From assembly GCA_903821635.1 (NCBI GenBank), contig CAIJLV010000049.1, forward strand, positions 1 to 64,000: a stretch of 64,000 bases of DNA, in the 5' to 3' direction. The DNA is from an uncultured Verrucomicrobiota bacterium (lineage in GTDB: Bacteria; Verrucomicrobiota; Verrucomicrobiia; Limisphaerales; UBA9464). The first letter of the stretch is position 1. Every line of letters starts with the position of its first letter. This document shows positions 55,406 through 63,795 of this stretch, piece by piece. Both the position numbers and the translations under genes were made by a program. The notes beneath the pieces are model-generated. The model searched no databases. It was not told where the DNA came from and saw only the letters and a program-made list of their open reading frames with translations.

Positions 55406-55918
55406 ATGTCCGTCCCACCGCTCACCGCTCCGGAACTGCACGCGCTCAATGCCGCCCTCGGCTGGCTGGGCCTCGGGCTGTTTGTGGATGCCCAGCAGGA
55501 GCTGAACAGTCTTTCGCTCCCGGCCCAAACCCATCCGCGCGTGCTGGATGTCCAATTCGCCATCTACGGCGAGACCGGGGCTTGGGAGGCCGCCTTCGCC
55601 GTGGCCGAAACCGAGGTGAAACTGCAACCCGGACGCTCCGGCGGCTGGGTTCACCGAGCCTTTGCCGCCCGCCGCCGCCCCCAAGGCAGCTTGGAAGAGG
55701 CGTTTCGCCTACTCCGGCCCGCTTTCGACCAATTCCCCAATCAAGTCGTCATCCCCTACAATCTCGCCTGCTATCGAGCGCAGCAGGCGCAAATGGAAGA
55801 GGCGTGGCAGTGGTTCGCCGCCGCCCTTGAGCGGGGCCAGCTCGCCCCGCTCAAGGAAATGGCCCTCCAAGACAACGATCTGAAGGCGCTGTGGCCCCGC
55901 ATCGCAGCCCTGAAGTAA
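55406..55918 (+). CDS. Small TPR-repeat protein
   Basis: A 170-residue cytoplasmic protein without signal or membrane helix. Helical pairs at about 10-45, 48-78, 80-110 and 115-148 (LGLFVDAQQELNSLS, WEAAFAVAETEVKL, LEEAFRLLRPAFDQFPNQ, MEEAWQWFAAALERG) fit three to four TPR units, so it probably binds another protein. No partner is obvious; the convergent neighbour is the sigma-linked membrane protein. Function unknown. Confidence 0.72.
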   Translation: MSVPPLTAPELHALNAALGWLGLGLFVDAQQELNSLSLPAQTHPRVLDVQFAIYGETGAWEAAFAVAETEVKLQPGRSGGWVHRAFAARRRPQGSLEEAFRLLRPAFDQFPNQVVIPYNLACYRAQQAQMEEAWQWFAAALERGQLAPLKEMALQDNDLKALWPRIAALK

Positions 55919-55925
55919 GCCGGGC

Positions 55926-57797
55926 TCACAAGTCCTTGGGCCAGACCCAGTCGAGCCCCTCTTCGTCCACCCCGGCCTGCTTGAGGTAGCCCACCCCCCC
56001 GTGGTCCACCCCGTCGCGGCCCACGGACCAGAGTTTGAAGTGTCCGGTCGCCGTCTTGGCGTAGCGCAGCGGTTGACCGTCCATGAGGTCGCGCGGTTCC
56101 GCCGCCAAGAATTCCGGCACCAGCGCGCCGAGCGTGTCGGGATAGCGGCCGTGTTTCCGCCAATGACGTTCCAAAGCACAGGCGGTGCTGGCTTGGAGCG
56201 CCGTCTGCTCCGCGCGGGCGGCCTTCACCACCGCCCGACCCAGCGCGGGCACGAGCATGCGGTAAAGCTGGTTGTAGAAGGTCGGCGTGACCCGCATCCG
56301 CGCGTCCATCTCGGTGTCAAAATCGCGTAAGGGCTGCGCCCAACCGCCGACCGCGGAATTCGTCGCGAGCCCGCGGCCCAAGTCGATCATGCGCTGGTGG
56401 AAGTCGGCGATCCGCACTTGGTTTTGCCGCACCCAACCGCCGGGAAAGAAAATTGGCGGCTCCTCGGAATCGCCGCCTTCGGCACCCAACTGTTCGAGAA
56501 AACGGACGTTGGCCAAGCCTAGGGAGCCGCGCGCTACCAACTCATCCAGCAGGAGCATTGCCCCAGCCCGTTCGCCCTCAAGCGCCTGAGCCAACCCGGC
56601 CATGAAGCCGGGCCGGGCGAAGGCCTGCTGCAGCGCGGCCAACTGCGGATCCGTCCACTGGTGAGCCTGAATGCCTGGCCAGAGGGAATTCGCCACGATC
56701 GCGCCTTGGGCGATGCGGACCAACTGCGAGATCAGCAGCGGTTCTTCGGCGAAGAAGTTGGCCACGCGTAAGCCGCATTGGAGTTCCGCATAGGCGCCCT
56801 CGAGGTCGCCTAGACCCAGCTTCGCCTCCTGACGCAGCGCGAAGTGCCGGCTCAAGGTCTTGCCGTTCGCGAGGTGCGGCAGCAGGGCATTGAAGCCTTC
56901 CTCGTAGTGGACCGGAAACCGGGCGTAAGGCCGCTGGGCGGCGGCGCAGATGTCCCGCACAAACGGTTCCGCCAACCCGAGCGCGGTGAGCACGACTTGC
57001 GCCGGGCTGGCGTCGGTGGGCGCCGCCGGGTAGCGGGGCTCCGCGGAGTTAACTTTCGACGGCTTGGCAGCTTGGTCCGAGTTGCTGGTGCGAAAAGCGG
57101 TCGCCCATTCGGCGAGTGAGAGCGGCGTGCGATCATTCGCTTTGCGCTTAGGCAGGTGCCGATCCGGCAATTGGAGCACGCGGAAACGGCTCAGCGCGTT
57201 GGTGTCATCCCAGAGGATTGATCCCTTCGGCGGATGCGAATAGGCGAACAGGTTCGAGAACGCGGGCAGACTGGCCGCGTTCTGTTCCGGCGGCACCGCG
57301 GGCGGCAGCAGCTCCGCGAACGTCAGGCGCTCACCCCGCGCGATCAACGCGGCCCGGGCACCACGCCACGCCCACGCCCCGCGGAAGTTTTCGAGCCCGA
57401 GAATCAGCGCCCCCGGGGTCACCACACTGAGCAGCAGGAAGTAGGGTAACCCGAGCACGAGCAACGCCCAAACCGGCGGCCGGCCGGGCCTGGGGCCGGG
57501 AACTTCCCGGAGTCGGGCGGCCCGTTGGTTCCACGCGAGGGCGGCAAAGCTGAAGTGCGTCAGCGCGGCGACGAAGAGCAGCAGGCCCAGCGCGGCGAGC
57601 AAGAACACCGGGAGGATGGCGCCGGCCAAGACCCGCACCAGCAACGCTCCCGCGAGGGCCGGCAACGCACACAGCACGGGGACCACGAGCACGATCCCGA
57701 GCGGGAACGCCTGCTCCGGCTGGGGCTGCCAGCGACGGAGTCCGGGCCAGAGATAACGCTGCTCGTGGAGCCAGCAGTAGAAGCGGGTGGGGGTCAT
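55926..57797 (-). CDS. Large membrane protein of the ECF sigma operon, pseudopilin-like C-terminus
   Basis: A 623-residue protein with about four helices in the first 160 residues (GIVLVVPVLCALPALAGALL, VLLV-type segments and PYFLLLSVVTPGALILGLEN) and a long helical soluble region. The C-terminal 80 residues (ERHWRKHGRYPDTLGALVPE, HFKLWSVGRDGVDHGG) resemble the end of type II pseudopilin-like proteins of the PVC group. No catalytic motif was recognised. It is the last gene of a sigma/anti-sigma-like operon and may be its target or effector. Confidence 0.6.
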   Translation of the reverse strand: MTPTRFYCWLHEQRYLWPGLRRWQPQPEQAFPLGIVLVVPVLCALPALAGALLVRVLAGAILPVFLLAALGLLLFVAALTHFSFAALAWNQRAARLREVPGPRPGRPPVWALLVLGLPYFLLLSVVTPGALILGLENFRGAWAWRGARAALIARGERLTFAELLPPAVPPEQNAASLPAFSNLFAYSHPPKGSILWDDTNALSRFRVLQLPDRHLPKRKANDRTPLSLAEWATAFRTSNSDQAAKPSKVNSAEPRYPAAPTDASPAQVVLTALGLAEPFVRDICAAAQRPYARFPVHYEEGFNALLPHLANGKTLSRHFALRQEAKLGLGDLEGAYAELQCGLRVANFFAEEPLLISQLVRIAQGAIVANSLWPGIQAHQWTDPQLAALQQAFARPGFMAGLAQALEGERAGAMLLLDELVARGSLGLANVRFLEQLGAEGGDSEEPPIFFPGGWVRQNQVRIADFHQRMIDLGRGLATNSAVGGWAQPLRDFDTEMDARMRVTPTFYNQLYRMLVPALGRAVVKAARAEQTALQASTACALERHWRKHGRYPDTLGALVPEFLAAEPRDLMDGQPLRYAKTATGHFKLWSVGRDGVDHGGVGYLKQAGVDEEGLDWVWPKDL

Positions 57798-57824
57798 GAA
57801 GAGAATGGGGCGGGGTGAACGGGG

Positions 57825-58307
57825 CTAGACGGTGAAAAAATCCGCGGTCGGCAAACGGCCGAAGCCGTCCTCCCGCAACCGGCGGTCGCCCCGGGGGCGC
57901 GGCCGCTCGGCGGGCCGGTTATCGGCGGCTACCGGAGTGTCCCGCGGGAGTTCTTCCAAACCGGCCAGGTGGCGCAGTTCTGCCCGCTGCACCTTGGCTT
58001 CGGCCACTTGTTCGGCGGAAACTTGAACCGGGGCGACGGCGACCGGGCCGTTGAGCCAGCGATCGGCCGAACCGCCCAGCCACGCCATCAGCCAGCACGC
58101 GGCGAGGCCGCCCGTCACGAGTGGGAAGCGGACGAGGAACGGTTCCCACCACGCCGGTCGGGCGGCGGGCAGGCGGGCCGCCGGCCCTATTTTGGCCGCG
58201 GCCCGCAGCACTTCGGCGCGCAGCCCGGCGGGAGCGGAGCGCCGGGGGATCCCCGCCAGCCGGTGTTCCAGGGCGTCGGGTTCAGCGTTGGGTTCTTCGG
58301 CATTCAT
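57825..58307 (-). CDS. Putative anti-sigma-factor-like membrane protein
   Basis: A 160-residue protein with an N-terminal cytoplasmic helix (LEHRLAGIPRRSAPAGLRAE), one membrane helix (FPLVTGGLAACWLMAWLGGS, about 77-96) and a C-terminal, probably periplasmic, Arg/Pro-rich tail. It lacks the classical zinc anti-sigma HxxxCxxC motif. Its position 15 bp after an ECF sigma gene and 27 bp before the membrane protein suggests it restrains that sigma factor. This is inferred from context. Confidence 0.6.
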   Translation of the reverse strand: MNAEEPNAEPDALEHRLAGIPRRSAPAGLRAEVLRAAAKIGPAARLPAARPAWWEPFLVRFPLVTGGLAACWLMAWLGGSADRWLNGPVAVAPVQVSAEQVAEAKVQRAELRHLAGLEELPRDTPVAADNRPAERPRPRGDRRLREDGFGRLPTADFFTV

Positions 58308-58322
58308 CGGCGGCTTCTCCGT

Positions 58323-58832
58323 TCACCGGATTTCGTCATAAAGGGGACGCAGCCGGGTGCGCAATTTGTCTAGCCCGTAGCGATAACGGCTGGCGGCGGT
58401 GTTCAGCGGCACCGCCAGCACTTCGGCCAAGCGCTCGAAGGTGAGTCCCTCCCACAGCTTGAGGTGGACCACGGCGCGCTGGTCCGGGGGAAGTTCGCCC
58501 AAGGCGGCGGCCAGTTCGCGGCGGAAGGCGGTTTCGTCGGGGTCCTCGGTCCGGGCAAAGAGGTCCACCGCTTCCGCCGCCAAGGCGGTGTGCGCCCGGC
58601 TCCGGGTGTCGCGACGGCGCAGTTGGTCGATGGCTTGGTTGTGCGCGAGGCGGAGCAGGAAACCCCGTTCGTCCCGCACGTCGCGCAGCCGGTCGGGCTG
58701 GGCCACAAGCCGGCTGAAGAGTTCCTGCAAGACGTCGCGGGCGTCGGCCTCGGACCGGGTGAGGTTGAGCAGGAACGCGAACAACGCATCGGCGTGCGTG
58801 TCGTAGAGGCGTTCCAGCTCGGCGGATGACAT
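58323..58832 (-). CDS. ECF-type RNA polymerase sigma factor
   Basis: A 169-residue sigma-70 ECF factor. Region 2 is AFLLNLTRSEADARDVLQEL to ERGFLLRLAHNQAIDQLRRR; region 4 is LGELPPDQRAVVHLKLWEGL with VLAVPLNTAASRYRYGLDKL binding the -35 element. ATG 58832 matches the family N-terminus; a start 33 codons upstream lacks similarity. It heads a three-gene operon with an anti-sigma-like gene and a large membrane protein and probably controls its own operon. Confidence 0.9.
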   Translation of the reverse strand: MSSAELERLYDTHADALFAFLLNLTRSEADARDVLQELFSRLVAQPDRLRDVRDERGFLLRLAHNQAIDQLRRRDTRSRAHTALAAEAVDLFARTEDPDETAFRRELAAALGELPPDQRAVVHLKLWEGLTFERLAEVLAVPLNTAASRYRYGLDKLRTRLRPLYDEIR

Positions 58833-58927
58833 GTGGCTGAGACAAGGACGGGGCCGGGTCGTTGCTTTGTCTAAACGATTTTTCCCCGCCGGCCAGGCCA
58901 GGCCGCCACGCCGGTTTCGGCCACTCG

Positions 58928-59821
58928 TCACGCCGGCGGCACCACCACCCGCAGGCCCTGCGGACGGACGGAAAACTCAGCGGGCAATTCGCCCACGTTA
59001 TCGCCTTCGAGATGCAGCGGCACCGGGTCGGGCGAGGTCAGGAAAATGCGTTCGCCCCGGAGGTGAATGACGTCCCGGCAACGGGCGAAGTCGTCGCGCA
59101 ACAGGGCGGGCACAATCCGGGCCACGGCCAACCAGGTCAGGCGCGGAATCAACGCCACTTCGAGCGCCCCGTCGTCCAGCCGCGCGTGGGGAAAAACCGG
59201 GTAACGCCCTCCGAGGTAGCGCCCGTTGCCCAGCGCGACGATTTCCCCGGTGAGCGTGCGGTCGCCCACCCGGGCGGTGACCCGCGGCCGGGGTCCCCGC
59301 ATCGCCAAACCACAAGCCCACACGTAGGCGAGCGGACCGAATTTCTTCTTCAGCTCCCAGTTCACGAGGCTGATGGCGCGCGAATCCAAACCGGCCCCCG
59401 CCATTTGCGCGAAGGCCCGGCGACTCCGGGCACCCGGCGGGCCGAATTCGGCTAGGGGCAGATCCAGAATCCGCTCCGCGCCGCGCTGAATCACCGACCA
59501 CGCGCCCGCGAAGTCGGTCGGGAGGCCGAGTTCCTTGGCAAAGACATTCACCGTGCCCCACGGCAGCACCGCCAACCGCGCCCGGTCAAAACCACCGGGC
59601 GCATCCACGATCCCGTTGAGCACCTCGTTGACCGTGCCGTCGCCGCCGGCCGCGACGATGGTTTCGTAGCCAGCGCGCACGAGGTCGGCCGCCAAGGTGC
59701 GGGCGTGGCCGGCGTGTTGCGTGGGTTCCAAGCGGGCGTGCCGGGCCACCGTGGCCAACTGCGCGTGCCGCCGCCGGGCTTGGTCACCACGGGCGGTCGG
59801 ATTGAAGACGATAGCCAGCAT
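58928..59821 (-). CDS. Diacylglycerol kinase-family lipid kinase (YegS/BmrU-like)
   Basis: A 297-residue protein with the DAGK catalytic motif AAGGDGTVNEVLNG and the usual N-terminal IVFNPTARGDQARRR. The later GNGRYLGGRYPVFPHARLDDG is conserved in YegS-like kinases. It phosphorylates a lipid, possibly diacylglycerol, at the inner membrane. It ends 11 bp from the preceding YaeQ-like gene on the same strand, so they may be cotranscribed. The lipid substrate is not readable from sequence. Confidence 0.88.
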   Translation of the reverse strand: MLAIVFNPTARGDQARRRHAQLATVARHARLEPTQHAGHARTLAADLVRAGYETIVAAGGDGTVNEVLNGIVDAPGGFDRARLAVLPWGTVNVFAKELGLPTDFAGAWSVIQRGAERILDLPLAEFGPPGARSRRAFAQMAGAGLDSRAISLVNWELKKKFGPLAYVWACGLAMRGPRPRVTARVGDRTLTGEIVALGNGRYLGGRYPVFPHARLDDGALEVALIPRLTWLAVARIVPALLRDDFARCRDVIHLRGERIFLTSPDPVPLHLEGDNVGELPAEFSVRPQGLRVVVPPA

Positions 59822-59832
59822 GGCGGGCGGGG

Positions 59833-60399
59833 CTAGAAGCGGGCCACGGTGAACGAATGGTCGAACCAGAGCCCGTTCAGTTCGAACTGAAGTTGATTTT
59901 CCTCCAAGCCTGGTTCATCCGCAAAACCGCCGGCAAACCAGTGAAATTGGTTCCGCTCCCGAATCAGCGCCGCGAGTTCCGCGAACATTTCCGGCTCCAG
60001 CCCGATCAGGCCGTAACGGTCGCGGCGGAATTCCTCCTTCTTCATCGTGTGGCGCAGGGCGTCCACTTCGGCCGGCGATGATTTCACGACCCAGATTTGC
60101 GCGTCGGGACATTTCACGGCGATTTTTTGCAGTTTAGCAGGGCTGCTTTCCCCGCCTTCGACCCACAGGAGCGGCCGCAGGTCGTAGCCCAGCTCGACGA
60201 GGTCGGGCACAAACGGGATCGAATCGTCTGGCAGCTCGGTCTGCACTTGGAGGCGGTCGCGGTAAAACAGCACCCACCCGATGAACTTCAGCACCAGATT
60301 CGACTCCGCTTCGTTCGGTCCGAGCCCGAACAGCACCTTGCGGGGCAAGGCCCGCCGGCGGTCGTCGCTCGTGCAGTAGAAAGTAAACTTGGCAGCCAA
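59833..60399 (-). CDS. YaeQ-family protein
   Basis: A 188-residue protein aligning with E. coli YaeQ in the segments ESNLVLKFIGWVLFYRDRLQ, DLVELGYDLRPLLWVEGGES and KLQKIAVKCPDAQIWVVKSS. YaeQ has a restriction-endonuclease-like (PD-(D/E)XK) fold and is linked to suppression of the antiterminator RfaH, but its activity is unknown. The TTG at 60399 gives a family-like start (MAAKFTFYCTSDD); upstream open sequence lacks similarity. Its stop lies 11 bp before the lipid kinase gene. Confidence 0.75.
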   Translation of the reverse strand: MAAKFTFYCTSDDRRRALPRKVLFGLGPNEAESNLVLKFIGWVLFYRDRLQVQTELPDDSIPFVPDLVELGYDLRPLLWVEGGESSPAKLQKIAVKCPDAQIWVVKSSPAEVDALRHTMKKEEFRRDRYGLIGLEPEMFAELAALIRERNQFHWFAGGFADEPGLEENQLQFELNGLWFDHSFTVARF

Positions 60400-60458
60400 T
60401 GTAGGCCCAAGATGAAAAGTCCGCCGGCGAAGTCGAGCCGGGAAACCGGCCCGACCGG

Positions 60459-60779
60459 TCACGCGGCGGGCAGGTGAAACACTTCGCGCAACGCCTGGCT
60501 CACTGGACTGGCATCGGGCTGGGTCGGCATGAGGTCCCGCTGGTGGATCCACCAGCGCCGGCAGACTTCGGTCGCCGCGAGCGCCCGCCACTGGGCTTCC
60601 TCGGCGAACTCGACGTAGGCGAACAATTGCCGGGTCTCGGGCAGCAGAAAGATGGAGTAGGTGTGAACGCCGTGGGCGCGCAAAGCGGCTTCCAGCTCGG
60701 GCCAGATCGGCTGGTGTCGGCGCGCGTATTCAGCCTCGTTTCCGGCGTGCACGGACATCACAAACGCGTGGCGGATCAT
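60459..60779 (-). CDS. rhaM: L-rhamnose mutarotase
   Basis: A 106-residue protein colinear with E. coli RhaM: IRHAFVMSVHAGNEAEYARR, HQPIWPELEAALRAHG, TYSIFLLPETRQLFAYVEFA and TEVCRRWWIHQRDLMPTQPD. The proposed catalytic histidine and tyrosine residues lie in the AEYARRH and HGVHTYSI segments. It interconverts the alpha and beta anomers of L-rhamnose. Only a stub of the expected rhamnulokinase lies upstream, overlapping the ATG by 4 bp, so the mutarotase may serve another sugar route or be a remnant of a lost operon. Confidence 0.9.
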   Translation of the reverse strand: MIRHAFVMSVHAGNEAEYARRHQPIWPELEAALRAHGVHTYSIFLLPETRQLFAYVEFAEEAQWRALAATEVCRRWWIHQRDLMPTQPDASPVSQALREVFHLPAA

Positions 60780-60997
60780 GGCCGCACGGTGGCCCGGACG
60801 GCGGGGGGTGCCGAGCCTGGAGTTGGCCCGCATGCTGCCCGTTCGGAAACCCGGGGCCGGCCGCTCATTCGCCGCCTCGCTGGGTTCAGCGTGTCGGCGA
60901 GGGACACCGGGCGTTGGAAAAGCAGGGCAGTTCCTCCGGCCAGCACGCGGCCGCTTTCCGCGCCGAGGTCGAGGCCAAGAAAAATCGGCTCTGCCAT
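60776..60997 (-). pseudogene. rhaB: Truncated rhamnulokinase N-terminus (rhaB stub)
   Basis: A 73-residue frame from ATG 60997 begins MAEPIFLGLDLGAESGRVLA, the ATP-binding N-terminus of FGGY sugar kinases; DLGAESGR is especially typical of rhamnulokinase. After about 22 residues the similarity stops and a Pro/Arg-rich non-homologous tail continues to the TGA, which overlaps the rhaM ATG. A full kinase would need about 470 residues. It is therefore a decayed or deleted rhaB. Confidence 0.6.
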
Positions 60998-61117
60998 GGG
61001 CTTCGTGGGCCAGTTTGCCCCCGCTCCGGCCGGCGTGAATCCCGAACTCGCACCGCCGGAAGCCGCACATCTCCTTGGCCCCACCGGCGAAACGCGGTTT
61101 CATCCGTTCCGTCGCTC

Positions 61118-62638
61118 ATGAAATCCCCCGTCGTTCGGTTTTTCGTCCAAGCCCTGCTCGGCTTCGTCGTGCTGCTGTTCGCGCTCACCGCGTGCCTCTT
61201 CGCTCGCGCCGCCTGGGTCTTCCGCGACCGGGTCGCCGGCTACAGTCTACAGGTCGCCCGGAGTGCCCGGCCCGCCGCCGCCGACCCGCGCCCGCTGCGC
61301 GTCGGCTTCGGCCGCGAAAATATCACGCCCGCCGTCGGCTCCAACTTGCCGCCGGTCTGGATGGCCGGCTTCAGCAACGGCCGCGCCGCCACCGGCGTGC
61401 ATGACGAGTTGTTCGCCGTCGCCACCGCGCTCGACGACGGCCATTCGCGCGTCGGCCTCGTGGTGCTGGATGCCATCGGCTTCTTCCACGATGACGTGGT
61501 CGCCGTCCGCCGCGCGGTGCCGGCCGACGCCGGCTTCGACTACGTGATCGTCTGCGCCACGCACAACCACTCCACGCCCGATCTCATGGGCCTCTGGGGC
61601 CCGCATCCGCTGAAGAGCGGCGTGAGTCCGGCCTACCGCGAACGCGTCCTCGCCGCCTCAGTCAAGGCGCTCGTGGACGCGGCCAAATCGCTCCAACCCG
61701 CCAAGCTGGCGCTGCACGAACTCAAGGTGGATCCCACCGGCCTCGTGAAAGACACGCGCGCCCCGCAGGTCCTCGACCCCGACCTCCGCCTGATGCTGTT
61801 CACCCAGCCCGACACCGGCGCCGTGCTGGGCTCCATCGTCGGTTGGGGCAACCACCCGGAGACGCCTTGGGCCGGCAACACGGAACTGACCGCCGACTTC
61901 TGCGGCGTGATCCGCGACGGACTCGAGCGCGGCATCAGCTACGACGGGCGGCAGCGACTCGCTGGCCTCGGCGGCACGCACGTCTTTGTGAATGCCTGCG
62001 TGGGCGGCCTGATGACGACCCACCCGAGCACGACCGTGCGCGACCCGTTCCTGAACCAAGACTTCGCCAAACCGTCGCACGACAAGACCCGCGCCCTTGG
62101 CCATACCCTCGTGAAACTGCTGCTGGAGCGCATCGCCAGTTCCAACGCCCCCGCGACCACCCTCGCCCCCATCGGGATCCAAGCACACACCTTGGAATTG
62201 CCGCTGGCCAACCGGGGCTTCTACGCCGCCGCCATGCTGGGCTTGTTCGAGCGCGGCCACAGCCACTTCGGCCACCTGCGCACCGAAGTCGCGTTCTTGA
62301 CCCTCGGCGACGCCAGCATCGTGTGCATTCCAGGTGAGATTTATCCGGAACTGGTCAACGGCGGCGTGGTGCGCGCGCCCGGCGGTGACTACGACATCGA
62401 GCCGCTGGAGATTCCGCCGCTGCGCGAACTCATGCCCGGCAAGGTGAAGTTCCTGTTCGGCCTCGCGAATGACGAGATCGGCTACATCATTCCCAAGTCC
62501 GAATGGGATCAGGAACCGCCGTATCTCTTCCACGCCCAAGGCGCTCCCTACGGCGAAGTGAACTCAGTCGGACCCGAGACGGCGTTCCGGTTGCACACCG
62601 CCGTGCGCGCACTGATCCAAGCCGCGGCCGCGCCGTAA
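61118..62638 (+). CDS. Neutral/alkaline ceramidase-like N-terminal domain protein (second paralogue)
   Basis: A 506-residue protein with an N-terminal signal/membrane helix (FVQALLGFVVLLFALTACLF) and a ceramidase-like body: VGFGRENITPAVGSNLPPVW, GVHDELFAVATALDDGHSRV, the metal motif CATHNHSTPDLMGLWG, GWGNHPETPWAGNTELTADF and LPLANRGFYAAAML. It resembles 38042-39418 in layout but is longer and reads THNH in place of THTH. Amide-bond hydrolysis is plausible; the substrate is unknown. The ATG at 61118 gives a proper signal; 68 upstream in-frame codons lack similarity. Confidence 0.74.
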   Translation: MKSPVVRFFVQALLGFVVLLFALTACLFARAAWVFRDRVAGYSLQVARSARPAAADPRPLRVGFGRENITPAVGSNLPPVWMAGFSNGRAATGVHDELFAVATALDDGHSRVGLVVLDAIGFFHDDVVAVRRAVPADAGFDYVIVCATHNHSTPDLMGLWGPHPLKSGVSPAYRERVLAASVKALVDAAKSLQPAKLALHELKVDPTGLVKDTRAPQVLDPDLRLMLFTQPDTGAVLGSIVGWGNHPETPWAGNTELTADFCGVIRDGLERGISYDGRQRLAGLGGTHVFVNACVGGLMTTHPSTTVRDPFLNQDFAKPSHDKTRALGHTLVKLLLERIASSNAPATTLAPIGIQAHTLELPLANRGFYAAAMLGLFERGHSHFGHLRTEVAFLTLGDASIVCIPGEIYPELVNGGVVRAPGGDYDIEPLEIPPLRELMPGKVKFLFGLANDEIGYIIPKSEWDQEPPYLFHAQGAPYGEVNSVGPETAFRLHTAVRALIQAAAAP

Positions 62639-62714
62639 GCAGGGACGGTTGCCCGCTCCGCGCCCCGCTTGAACCGCCTTGCACCCGGCTCCAGAAATCC
62701 GAACCCTTCCGCCC

Positions 62715-62996
62715 ATGTCGGACTTCAACATTCATTACGTGGCCAAACTCGCGCGCATCGAGCTGACGCCCGAAGAGGAGCAGAAGCTGGGCGACCAACT
62801 CGGCCACATCCTCGGCTACGTAGCCAAGTTGAAGGAAGTGGACGTCACCGGCGTGGAGCCCACGGCGCACGCCTTTCCGCTGGTGAACGTGATGCGGCCG
62901 GATGAAGTCACCGGCTCCCTCGACCACGACGAAGCAATGCGCAACGCCCCGGCCAAGGCGGGCGGCCTGTTCGTGGTGCCGAAGATCGTGGAGTGA
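62715..62996 (+). CDS. gatC: Asp-tRNA(Asn)/Glu-tRNA(Gln) amidotransferase subunit C
   Basis: A 93-residue protein matching GatC throughout: IHYVAKLARIELTPEEEQKL, LGHILGYVAKLKEVDVTGVE, AFPLVNVMRPDEV and the ending AGGLFVVPKIVE. GatC stabilises the GatCAB complex that converts Glu-tRNA(Gln) or Asp-tRNA(Asn) to the correct aminoacyl-tRNA in the cytoplasm. The genes for the A and B subunits are not adjacent; a NIL-domain gene converges from the other strand 25 bp after the stop. Confidence 0.92.
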   Translation: MSDFNIHYVAKLARIELTPEEEQKLGDQLGHILGYVAKLKEVDVTGVEPTAHAFPLVNVMRPDEVTGSLDHDEAMRNAPAKAGGLFVVPKIVE

Positions 62997-63021
62997 GCCC
63001 TAGCGTGAGCCCGCGACCGGC

Positions 63022-63306
63022 TTAGCCCGCGATCGCGTTCATTTCCACCGGCTCAACGCTCACCCCAAGCTTCTTGAGCCACTTGAGCCCGGCTTCGATT
63101 TCCGGGCCCGGACCTTCGAGTTCGAGACACAGGATGCCGACCTCGTCGGACACACTCGCCTGCCGCACGTTGGTCACGAGGTCAAACTTGTGGCCGAGCT
63201 CCCAGATGACCGCGCGCTTGATGAGCTTGGTCGGATAGGTGAGCCACACCCGGGTGGAGGCAGGCGGGACTTTCTTGGCAGCGGGAGTGGCTTTTTTGGC
63301 GGGCAT
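63022..63306 (-). CDS. NIL-domain protein (sulfur-transfer/methionine-linked)
   Basis: A 94-residue protein with a Lys/Ala-rich N-terminus and a NIL ferredoxin-like domain (VWLTYPTKLIKRAVIWELGH, VRQASVSDEVGILCLELEGP, KWLKKLGVSVEPVEMNAI). NIL domains occur next to methionine ABC importers and in sulfur-relay proteins, where they may bind methionine or a sulfur intermediate. It follows the MoaD/ThiS-like gene with a 46-bp gap on the same strand. The ATG at 63306 gives the short N-terminus. Confidence 0.75.
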   Translation of the reverse strand: MPAKKATPAAKKVPPASTRVWLTYPTKLIKRAVIWELGHKFDLVTNVRQASVSDEVGILCLELEGPGPEIEAGLKWLKKLGVSVEPVEMNAIAG

Positions 63307-63352
63307 GGCAATGAGGTTTCGACGGGCGAAACGGATCCGAACTGAAGGTCGA

Positions 63353-63628
63353 CTAACCGCCGGCAATGGCGGGAATGATGCTGATCTCGTCGCCATCCTT
63401 CACCGGCGTGTCGTTGTTTTGCAGGAAGCGGATGTCCTCTTCGTTCACGTAAACGTTCACGAAACGGCGCACCTGCCCCCCGTCGTCGACGAGGCGTTCC
63501 TGGATACCGGGAAACTGGCGCTGCAACTCGGTGATGACAGAACCGACGGTGCCGGCAGCGACTTCGACGAGTTCTTGCTCGTGGGTCAGCTTTCGGAGCG
63601 GCGTGGGGATGCGAACTTTTGCGGACAT
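63353..63628 (-). CDS. MoaD/ThiS-like ubiquitin-fold sulfur-carrier protein
   Basis: A 91-residue beta-grasp protein ending in Gly-Gly (SIIPAIAGG), as required for C-terminal thiocarboxylate formation. SAKVRIPTPLRKLTHEQELV, VITELQRQFPGIQER and GDEISIIPAIAGG fit the MoaD/ThiS/SAMP group. Such proteins carry sulfur for cofactors (molybdopterin, thiamine), cysteine (CysO) or tRNA, or serve as protein modifiers. It is paired with a NIL-domain gene and lacks a nearby E1-like activating gene. The pathway is not determined here. Confidence 0.82.
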   Translation of the reverse strand: MSAKVRIPTPLRKLTHEQELVEVAAGTVGSVITELQRQFPGIQERLVDDGGQVRRFVNVYVNEEDIRFLQNNDTPVKDGDEISIIPAIAGG

Positions 63629-63795
63629 GATGCTCTAACTGGTTGGGCCAAGTGTTGGTGATTCCCGCGGTGAGGCAAGCCGGCTTTTCTTTCCCCACCC
63701 CGCGCCCGAGGCCCACCCAGCCGCGAACTGGCAAAGAAGAACCGTCCGTTGTTCGAAGCTGGGAAGCCGGCCAGCCGTCAGGTAAGGGCATGGCC

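Noticed and set aside
60914-61117. 68-codon N-terminal extension of the ceramidase-like gene at 61118
   Set aside because: It overlaps the rhaB stub on the other strand and precedes a clear signal peptide that should be at the N-terminus.
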